Shown piece after piece: positions 36,691-45,146 of a stretch of DNA of 64,000 bases. The stretch is from Dicaeum eximium. Taxonomy: Eukaryota > Chordata > Aves > Passeriformes > Dicaeidae. A program made the position numbers and the translations under genes. Location of the stretch: contig VWZP01002402.1 of assembly GCA_013396995.1 (NCBI GenBank), forward strand, positions 4,326-68,325, written 5' to 3'. The notes below the pieces were generated by a model. The model searched no databases and was not told the DNA's origin. It saw only the letters and a program-made list of their open reading frames with translations. Every line of letters begins with the position of its first letter. Within the stretch, counting starts at the first letter, position 1.

Positions 36691-39431
36691 GAGCAAAATA
36701 ATTTTTTCTTCAGTGTTAAATAAAAGCTGTTAAAACAGAGCACCTATTTCCCACCACAAAACATATATTCATCTGCTCATCTGCTTGAGAGGTATTAAAT
36801 GCAAGAGAGTGGCAGGGTTTGCCATACAGTCTCAGTGAGAGTCAGTTCTGTAACCCGGTGTTTTTTAACCCCCATTTTTGGACCTTTTAGGTCCATAGAG
36901 ATCCAACCCTTCCAGAGTGAATTTTGTCCTTGCTACTGTAGGTTTGGAGGTTTTTTAATTCACTTTTTGAAGAAACCCTTGGAAGTAGCCCACAGATGTT
37001 CAAAGAGTTTCCAGACAGCTGCTGAAAAACTCTGGGCTGGGTGAAGATGGCTGATGTTACTTCTGCTGCTGATTGCTCCCTTAGTTCAAGCAGTAGCAAC
37101 CTACATGCTGGGAAAACTAGTCCCAAGTTTCAGCCCTGGTGTTAGTCCAGGCAGATGGGCTAATTATCTCAAAATTAGTGCACATTTTGGTGAACAGGGG
37201 AGCCTTGCCACATAGATTCAGACCTGAATGTACCACATAGCAAAAATTATGATGAAGATTAGTTCCTGTCACAGAAGTAGAGAATAATATTTCAGTCAGT
37301 GTCAAAAAACCTAATTCTGTGCAGATTTCACCTCATGATAACTCTGAATTATGGAATCCTATTTCTCTTATATGTGCTGTGCAGGGAAAGATATGTCTTG
37401 TCAGGGTTACAGTAATTTCAAAACTTTAAACAATTCAAACCACAAAACACACAGAGAGGAAGGTTTTACTCATGTTATCACTGCACATTTGATTTATTTA
37501 CATCTCGTTATATTTTCTTCAGACTGAACAGGTTGAATGGAACTGTGTGACCAGAAACCAACACAGGATCTGGATGGGACACAGAGATTTTATTTGTGTT
37601 GCTCTGACTGATGTCCTGCAGTAGCATAAATGTTAGGACAGGAGAAAGTTTCTGCTGTGAGACTGGGGGTCTGTTCCTCTGTATGATGGTTTCTGTACCT
37701 CTTTTTAATAATGAGACAACCATATTTTAATTTTAATCAAATATCCACACTGTGTGAAGTAGTGTTAAGGGGTGTGGGGGCAGGATTTGGTCAGAAAGAG
37801 GTAAAGGAAAGAATTCTTTTCTCCACACTGGAGGCTCCTGGGGGGCTGCAAGGACCACACCGTGGGGTGGTATTCAGCCTGATTTCCCTGCAGAGGGAAA
37901 AGAACCCAGCCCACATCAGTCTGACTGATGAGCTGCTGTACCTGGCTTAAGGGAAAAAACAGAAGTTAAGAATGTGGATGTTACCTCAGTCAAAAAAATG
38001 CTGTTTCAGGGAATCTGTCCCCTGCAGTCTGTGGCAAAAGAGAGAAATGGACTGGAAAAGGACCGGTAAATGTTTGGGGGGAGGCAAATGAAAGATATTT
38101 TATGAGATGGAAAATTAAACTGGCAAGAACATCAGAGCATCTGGTGACTGTACGGCGTGTTACTTTAACTTCCTGATGGTCTTAATTTTAATTTTTAAAT
38201 TCCTTTTTTTTTTTAACTGGGGTGTGATCCAACTGAGATTAACTTAACTTTGGTTTCAAAAGGGATCTGGATAAAACTTATATGACACAGTGGAGCTGGG
38301 TTTATTTTTCGTTGTGGTTTCATTTTCTTTTTTCACTCAAGAGTTTCAAGCCAGGACATGTTTCAGTGGCCTAATCTCAAATGCACACAGGAACAGTTTC
38401 TCTGTTTGCTTTGCAGGGAGGAGCTGGCTCACTTCAGGAGAAGTTCAAGAATGAACACAACTGCTTTGCTGTCAGATTTTCATACTAGCAGCAGCTCGTG
38501 GGCAGTAATGGGACCAGCATTGTGCAGCAAACAAGTAGACATCAGTCACCATCCACAACTGGATAACAACACTTGGATTTCCAAGGTACTTCTACCCACA
38601 TGGAATGAGGGAGCTGCTTTTTTTTCCATTATTCTGTAACACTGCTCTGTTTAGCTGAAAACATTCTAAATACATACCCACTTCGGATACAGCTACCTAA
38701 ATAAATAAGGACAGACAGTTGCTAAATTTCTGTCATAATTGCAGCAGGCACCTGTTCTTGGCCACTAAAACCGATGTTGCTAACACATTTCCACAGCGCT
38801 TAAAATTTTCCAACCAGCTATCTTTTGGGAAGAAATTTTCCACATTTGGCTTCTGCTTGAGAGGAATTTTTTTTTTCTTCTAGGCTTGAGAAAAACGGTG
38901 CCAGCTGTCCTTGAGCACAGCATGAATTGTAAAATTGTGCCTCTGAAGTAAAAAGAACTTCTTAGGCTGTACCAAGGTGAAATAAAAAGTTTGCTCTAGA
39001 CCCTTCTGAAGAGCAAAGTTTTTTGCCTGGCATTCCACTTGACATCAATTTACCTAGATTAATAAAAATGCAGCAATAACTTATGTTTCGATAGAGCTAA
39101 GAATGATTTATCTATAGGTGAGTGAAAAAGAAAAAAATCTTGGAGCTCACAGGAGCTGTAAATGGAGAGCTGCCAGGTAGGTCAGAGGAGTTTGCTCCTG
39201 CCCTCACCAAGTGCACTTCTTTGTTTGCAGAGAACAGGGTGTGACTGCACCTTCCACAGGAGGGAAGCCCACGTCACTGCTCCAGACTCTTTCCTTTCTC
39301 ACCACATCAGTATTTTTCTTTCAAGAGCAGGCAACTAAATGCAAAATAGGAGTGTTAATTTTGCAAAGTTACCGGCACTTGGACATTACAAGAATCTAAG
39401 TTTACTACTCCTGTCTGTGTGGCCAATATTA

Positions 39432-39503
39432 TATCTCTCTATCTCTATCTCTATCTCTATCTCTATCTCTATCTCTATCTCTATCCCTCTATCTATTTAT
39501 ATA
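39432..39503. repeat. (CTCTAT)n hexanucleotide microsatellite
   Basis: About nine units of CTCTAT, degenerating at the right end into TCCCTCTATCTATTTATATA. It lies 1.2 kb upstream of the proximal ATF3 promoter. Confidence 0.9.
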
Positions 39504-40566
39504 CACACATACATCCAGACAACCTCATGCACACAGAAGGGAGATACAGAGGGACTTTCAAACTACCATTAGAAATCTGTATCCTTGACAAAATGCTCCA
39601 AGTAATTAAAATATCCCAGATTATACCACTCAAGGCTTATTACCTATTATCAAAACTGACATATTGAACATTATAAAATTATTCAACCATCTAGAGCACT
39701 TAATAGAGATATGAATTTTATATATGAAGGTATACATTTTATGTTGGTTTAGTTACAATATAAATTTCAAGCATGAAATGTCCTGGTCTTTCCATGTCAA
39801 GTACAGAGACTTGATGACTGGCTTAATAACAAGTTTGCATGTATTATATATGAATTATTATTATTACTGGATAATCCCATGCATCCATCTGTCTTTGTAA
39901 GCTTTATGTGTCTCCCCCAGCTAAATGGGTTTTTTTGTGTGTTCTGGTTTTGGTTTTGTTTTTGGTTTTTTTAACATCATATTTTCTAGCACTTTGAAGG
40001 CTGTGAGGAGGTAATTTCTGTCTGTCAACAAACCAGAGGAAAAAAAAAGAACTAAACAAAAACCCCTTTACCACAGCCACAACCGTATTTCCCTCTGTGC
40101 TGTAGGAATTCCCTGTTTTTTCATGAGATCTTAAGGAAATAGCACGCTGCTGTGTTTTAAGGAAAGTTTAAAAAAATACCCTAACAAAACAAACAAAAAC
40201 GCCAAACAGTGTTATTTTTAGCTTTCTATAATTTCATTAAACGAGTCTTTCCTTTTCAGAGTAAAAAACGAAGTTTTTTCCTCTAGACAAAGATCACACT
40301 TTTCAGTCCTTTAGAAAAATACACAATTGCTACTTTTTTTTAATCTTTTTTTTTTTTTTTTCCTTTTGGTCGCTAGAGGGACTTTGATTTATTGTCAGAA
40401 GCAAAATGGCCCGGAGAAAGAAACTCTCGGAGTCGTAATAAAAAAAAAAATAAATAAATAAAGGGGAGAGTGGTGAAGAGAGAAGGAGAAGGGGTCTGTC
40501 GGGGTGCCGAGGGATGCTGCTCGGCCCGGCCTGGCCCGGCGCGGCTCGGCGCGGTGGTGTCGTTCT

Positions 40567-40602
40567 GTGCCGTGCCGTGCGGTGCCGTGCCGTGCCGTGC
40601 CG
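40567..40602. repeat. (GTGCC)n pentanucleotide repeat
   Basis: About seven units, one with a C-to-G change (GTGCG), within the proximal CpG island about 165-200 bases before the predicted start site. Confidence 0.8.
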
Positions 40603-40662
40603 GCGGGGAAGCCTTGCATCACCGCCACGGGCCCGCTTCCCTCCTCCCTCTCTTTCGGAGAG

Positions 40663-40674
40663 GCTATTAATAGC
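40663..40674. promoter_or_regulatory. 12-bp palindrome with perfect MEF2 consensus
   Basis: GCTATTAATAGC is a perfect palindrome. Its core CTATTAATAG fits the MEF2 consensus YTAWWWWTAR exactly. It lies about 100 bases before the predicted start site and directly beside the ATF/CRE-like site. Binding is inferred from consensus only. Confidence 0.55.
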
Positions 40675-40675
40675 A

Positions 40676-40683
40676 TGACATCA
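40676..40683 (+). promoter_or_regulatory. ATF/CRE-like site of the ATF3 proximal promoter
   Basis: TGACATCA, one base from the palindromic CRE TGACGTCA. Relative to the predicted start it lies at about -90 to -83, close to the -92 to -85 ATF/CRE site of the human promoter. In mammals that site binds ATF2/JUN and mediates repression of ATF3 by its own product. Confidence 0.7.
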
Positions 40684-40729
40684 GCCAGGGACTCGCCGCC
40701 AGAGTAAATACCAGCGCTGCCCGCTCGGC

Positions 40730-40737
40730 TATAAAAG
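40730..40737 (+). promoter_or_regulatory. TATA box of the ATF3 proximal (P2) promoter
   Basis: TATAAAAG followed by GGGG, in a GC-rich context. It is oriented toward the ATF3 coding exons, about 36 bases before the predicted start. Mammalian ATF3 P2 is likewise a TATA promoter. Confidence 0.85.
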
Positions 40738-40742
40738 GGGGG

Positions 40743-40751
40743 TGATGCAAC
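40743..40751 (+). promoter_or_regulatory. C/EBP-ATF composite element (CARE / amino-acid response element)
   Basis: TGATGCAAC, the composite half-C/EBP, half-ATF site through which ATF4 drives ATF3 in the integrated stress response. The same nonamer lies at -23 to -15 in the human promoter, and here it is 5 bases after the TATA box. Recognition rests on exact motif match and position. Confidence 0.8.
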
Positions 40752-40765
40752 CCGGGCGAGCGGCA

Positions 40766-40888
40766 GAGGAGCGGGGAGCCGAGGGAGCTGCTCTCCCGCA
40801 GGAGGCGGCGGAGCAGCGCGGACGGCAGCGCGGCGGGGCTGCGGAGCCCCTTCCCTCCTGCCGGGAGAGCGGCGGCGGCGGGAGGAAG
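40766..40888 (+). other. ATF3: ATF3 non-coding exon 1 (proximal promoter transcript), approximate
   Basis: Predicted 5' UTR exon. The start is inferred: the element TGATGCAAC at 40743-40751 lies at -23 to -15 in the human gene, which places +1 near 40766, about 36 bases after the start of the TATA box. The end is the first good donor, GAAG|GTAGGG, with GT at 40889-40890. The stretch is GC-rich and contains no ATG, so translation would begin at the ATG in exon 2. The donor is the weakest part of this call. Other GT dinucleotides in the CpG island could be used and would lengthen the leader. Confidence 0.6.
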
Positions 40889-43800
40889 GTAGGGGAAAGC
40901 AGGAGAAGAGCGGCCGGGACTGCCCGTGCCGGCAGGACGAGGGGCTGAGCTCCGGGGAAGTTGTCCCGCCGCGGAGGGATGGATGGATGGATGGATGCCC
41001 GCCGGGGGACCCGCGGCGCGCCGCCGGCAAAAGTTTCGCCGCCCCGGGCGAAGTCGGGCGCGTTGATGCCGCCGCCTGCCGTGAGAGCCGGGNGGCGGCG
41101 GGGACAGGGACGGGGGAGCTGCGGCGGGACAGCCCAGGCGATGACAAACCCGCGCTGCCGAGCGCAGAGTTATCTCTGATATCCCCGTAAACCGAGGGGG
41201 AACTTCTCGTGGCAGCCAGGGATATTCACTTTCCTTTCTGTCCCGGTGTCTTGACGTGAAGTAGACCAGTTGCTGAACTGTTGCCTAAGCAATTCAGGCG
41301 TGACACAACAGCCAACTTCTTTCGGAGAACGGGTTTCCTGTTGGAAATCAATTTTCCTCCTAATAACAGCATTTGGGAAGATGGAAGGCAGCAGAAAATG
41401 GTTCGGGAGCGATGTGGGATGTCAGAAAGCTTAAGGTCAACTAGCGTGCACAGAGGTTGTGAACTGTAATTGCTCTTAATGCTGTTTAAGATTAACCTCA
41501 GTGGTTATCAAGGTTTATTGCATCAGCACCAGAGGAAAAGGAATTCATGTGAAGAAATGAAACCAAGAAGCACAGTCAGCTTTAACTTGCTGTTAAGCAA
41601 GAAAAAACTGAAAGTAGTCACTTTCAATATTGAAATTAAACAAGAATATCCTTAAATAATGGAAGTGCACAGCTAGGAAGCCTGTTCAGATTTTAAAATC
41701 TTGGCAGATGTGATGTAAAAGCTCATTGTAGGTGAAAAGAATCATATTCAAAACAACAAACAAAAAGCAGGGGGAGAACAAATGAATAGAGTTGTTCGGA
41801 CCTACCTGAATTGGGAGGGTACCATGAATAGTGAAACTGCTGAGAATTTCAAAAGTGAGGCCAAAGCAAGGAAGCATTAACTCAGCCCGGGAACAAGCCG
41901 TGCCGGGAACAGCGCGGGGCTGAGGAGTGTTCAGCACCTCCAGTGGCGGTAACTGCAGAACATGTGCATGGTCTAACAAAGTAAACAGAGATTATATCAG
42001 AAAGACCACGATGGAATCACACTCTGAGGCTTGGTACTCTTTTTCCTACTGTTTGCCAGCCTTCACAAACCCAGAGGAAATGAAATAGTGCTCTGCATGG
42101 CTTTATAGACAGAGGGACAATTTGTACAAAACTTGGGACAAGCAAGGGCAACTTGTTGCATTTTTTTTTAAATAGTAAAATCTAATTTTCCTATTTATAA
42201 AACATTTCTGAAAACAGATTTATTCCTCAGAAACTGCAAAGCACCTACCTTGTTGGAGCAATTAGAGGTGCATTTCAGGATGACTGGGAGGGCAGTGAGC
42301 TGTCTCGGGAGGAGAGCAGCAAGCTCCTACAGTCAAGGACACTTTCTCCTGCTCTGGGCACCCGACCATTCCTCTTTTTCACACTAGTGACACGTGGGTG
42401 AGAGGATCTGAAGCCATTGTAGTAGGGTTTTGTTGGTGTTTGTGGTACACTTAGCACTAACTACTAGAAACCCACAATTAACACAATTTCTCAGGCACAT
42501 TCTTGGTTTCCTCTGGTGCTGCTGCTGACCTTAATTAAAAGTTCACCTAAACTGAAAAATAATTGAATAAACCAGCAGAGCTTGAAAATTATTAGCCTAA
42601 CTAATTATTTTGGAGGCTGGAAAAACAGATTTATTGTTACTTTAAGACTCCTGGTTGGATTGAATTATACAGAATTAACTTTGTTGTATGAAGCCATCAC
42701 CAGCATTCAAGGACACTGAGTCAGTGAAAATAACTGAAATTTCTGCTGGCAGTGAAGGGTTCAGTGTCATCTGGAATCAGCCTGTTTAAATTAGTTGAAT
42801 GGTTGAATGTTGGTAAATGGTAAATAATACTGGGAGGACTTCAGCTGGAAATTAATTTCTGACTTGCTGGAAAAGAGTAACTGGTAGCTTTCTGAGATTA
42901 TAGGATTAAACTGTATCAGTACTTTAACTGTGACTCATGAGCAGGGGCTTTCTGAAGAGAATTACATAAATTTCCCAAGGTCTTTCTGAATAACAAATTG
43001 TTCCAAATAATTTCCCCATCTTGAATAACTACGGGTGAAATCCTGGCCCCATTGAGGTCAGGAGAAAAAGTCCTTTTGATTTCACTGGGGTCAGGATTTC
43101 ACCCTGAGACTCTGGGAAATGTTCAGCTCTTATGTGGTGACTGGGTGAGAAAGAAGTGAGGAAGACTGCAGTTGGACCTGATATTTTCCAGCAACAGGCA
43201 ATTCACTCTCCTCTGATTTTTGTGTTTGCCTCACTTAGCGACGAACCAGGTTCTATTCTCATTTGCAGCAGTGTGGATTTACAGTGTATTTTTAGATATG
43301 TCTGAGCAAATTCTATCTTCTTGTCAAGGCACATGACCCCAAACATTTCTTGCTGGGTTCCAGAAGTAATGTACAGGGAACTGTGCAGTTCTGGGTTGAC
43401 CATGTGGAAATTCAGCTTACCCACACTGCTACCCCGAGGCAGCTGTTTGCTTACCTGCACTAAGTTAATTACAATTGACTTACATGTAATTATTGTGGTT
43501 CTAATCCAGAGTAGATAACACATACTGTAATTAGCCATACAGCTATTAAAAAAAAAAAAAAAAAACCAACCAAAAAAACAGCAACAACAAAAACCTACAC
43601 ACCAAAGATAGCTGGAAAACCAACATAGTAAAATCCGATTTAACACAAGTCACTTTATGAACCAGGGAAGTATTACAATCTGTTTTCCTGTGGATTTGCA
43701 CCTTTTGTCCCTCGGACCATGCACAAAAGGTGCTCGGTTTTCTTCCAGACCTCTTATCTCACCTCTGCTGGGTGAGAGATGGGCTGTGACTTGCAGGGAT

Positions 43801-44902
43801 GTGTGCATCAGCTAACCCACTGTGTTTGAATGACTGACCGCTGAGTTTTGCCTCTGTCTCCCTCAGTGGGGCCACCAGTTTTCGCAGAGCACATAGGGCC
43901 TCTCTCCCTTCAAAACTGGCTAAAAATAAATAATAAGAATGACTAAAAAGAGAAAAGTAGAGAGCTCTGTTGGCTAGGTTTGCTTTCTTCAGAAATCTAC
44001 TAGAAATGAGGTTTCTCCATGGGTTTACATTTGCATAATTCCCCTAAAGACTCTTCAATCACACTGTTTTATGACAGCAGAAGATCCAGCCATAAATATT
44101 TAAGAATTTCAAGCCTCTCATGGAGGGCACATAAGGACAGTTTCAAATTTTACAAGAGCAAAGGAATGAAAAAAAAGGGATTCACATTTTTCATGAGTCA
44201 ATCCCTCCAACTCAGCCTGTGCTGTGGAGCCACAGAGCATGTAGAGACTTTTGCCTTTGTGCTAGCTCTTATTAACTATTTTTCAGGAGTTTATAGCCAA
44301 ATCTATAATGTTTGTAAAATTGAGTGTGATAACTTTGTGACAGTTCCTGTTGTGGTTAGCAAGTTTCAGCTTCTAGTAGAACTCACTGAGCTAAGTGTAG
44401 CTGAGATCAAGGTATGCTCTGTCCATTTGAAGCTGGAATTTGTGGTGGTATAGCTCTGAAGATGAAAATACTTTTACTCTCCTTCTATGCTTTAAATAAT
44501 AATACTACTTATTTGCTTTCTGACTTTTGTTCTTATTTCTTTCTCTTCCTATTCACTCGAGTCTCATTTGCCAGACACTACCAGTATAAATCTTAACAGT
44601 ATACATACTTGCACACAATTTTTTAAATATTAAGTTTCAGAAAGACCTAGAAATTGTATCATGTGCTGATAGTATTCTTACTTTTAAATACTAACTTTGA
44701 CTTAACATAAATTTGAAGGTTTTTTGAGTGTCCAAATTCTTAACTGCTTGTCTCTGTTGAGAGATTGGGGTAGACTAGGAATGGGGACTAAAGCAATGTA
44801 ACTACAGTATTATTCACAGTATGAAATATACCTCTAAGAGATATTATTTGCCTTTCTAAAGATGTTGAAAGACTATCAGCATTATCTCTTTTTATCTTTC
44901 AG
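40889..44902 (+). other. ATF3: ATF3 intron 1
   Basis: About 4.0 kb between the predicted exon 1 donor and the exon 2 acceptor. The first 300 bases are CpG-rich with a short GATG repeat (40978-40997) and one N (41093). The remainder is AT-rich and holds a palindromic repeat copy (43033-43104) and an A18-type run (43548-43565). No supported alternative coding exon. Confidence 0.65.
43033..43104. repeat. Ancient palindromic repeat, best-preserved copy
   Basis: Arms 43033-43060 and 43077-43104 pair over 28 bases with 4 mismatches and a 16-base centre. The left arm begins GGGTGAAATCCTGG and the right arm ends CAGGATTTCACCC. This word set is common in amniote genomes in my memory. I cannot name the family with certainty. 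Confidence 0.75.
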
Positions 44903-45146
44903 CAAAATGATGGTCCAACACTCAGGCCAGCTATCTGCATTAGAAGTCAGCGCCTCCGCAATTGTTCCCACTTTGTCCCCTGCAGGGTCACTGGGGTTTG
45001 ATGATTTCACAAATTTAACCCCCCTGGTGAAGGAGGAACTGAGGTTTGCCATTCAGAACAAGCGTCAGTTCCACAGGATGTCTTCCACTTTGGACACAGT
45101 GACTGTTTCTGAAAGGCCAGTTGAAACATCAATGCTGAAAAGAGAG
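44903..45146 (+). other. ATF3: ATF3 exon 2 (first coding exon, residues 1-80)
   Basis: The acceptor is a strong pyrimidine tract ending CTTTCAG at 44896-44902. Four untranslated bases precede the ATG at 44907. The donor is GAG|GTAGGG with GT at 45147-45148. The coding part is 240 nt, exactly 80 codons, ending in phase 0. Human ATF3 has the same boundary after residue 80. The open frame continues upstream to an ATG at 44862, but that segment lies before the acceptor and matches nothing in ATF3. The first ATG has A at -3. The second ATG, directly after it, has A at -3 and G at +4, a stronger Kozak context. Confidence 0.93.

Larger units (their letters stand above)
25141..40469. other. Non-coding interval between the two CpG islands
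   Basis: No supported coding exon. If the upstream island is a distal ATF3 promoter, this is intronic. It holds two copies of the ancient palindromic repeat (29597-29735, 35505-35590), AT-rich and inverted-repeat patches (32520-32655, 33361-33412), a short (GT)n (35216-35232), a purine-rich strand segment (36350-36690) and a CTCTAT microsatellite (39432-39503). T- and A-rich runs lie at 40300-40465 just before the proximal promoter. Confidence 0.55.
40470..41190. promoter_or_regulatory. CpG island over the ATF3 proximal promoter and exon 1
   Basis: Abrupt change from AT-rich sequence with long T and A runs (40300-40465) to dense CpG, then back to AT-rich sequence after about 41200. It spans the core promoter, exon 1 and the start of intron 1. 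It contains a GTGCC pentanucleotide repeat at about 40567-40602 and a short GATG repeat at about 40978-40997. One base is N (41093). Long open frames on both strands here are by-products of high GC. Confidence 0.85.

Noticed and set aside
36351..36743. 130-codon Phe/Leu/Ser/Pro-rich minus-strand frame, superficially membrane-like
   Set aside because: Result of the purine-rich + strand; no start context, domain or splice evidence.
40395..41147. 250-codon open frame on the minus strand over the proximal CpG island
   Set aside because: Low-complexity Pro/Ser/Arg/Ala composition, opposite to the promoter and spanning the TATA box and a tandem repeat; typical of high GC.
43203..43646. 147-codon minus-strand frame with a hydrophobic Phe run
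   Set aside because: The Phe run is the translation of an A18 tract; no recognisable protein.
44862..44906. Upstream in-frame ATG extending the ATF3 exon 2 frame by 15 codons
   Set aside because: It lies before a strong splice acceptor ending at 44902, and the encoded residues do not resemble ATF3. The Met-Met start at 44907 matches the family.
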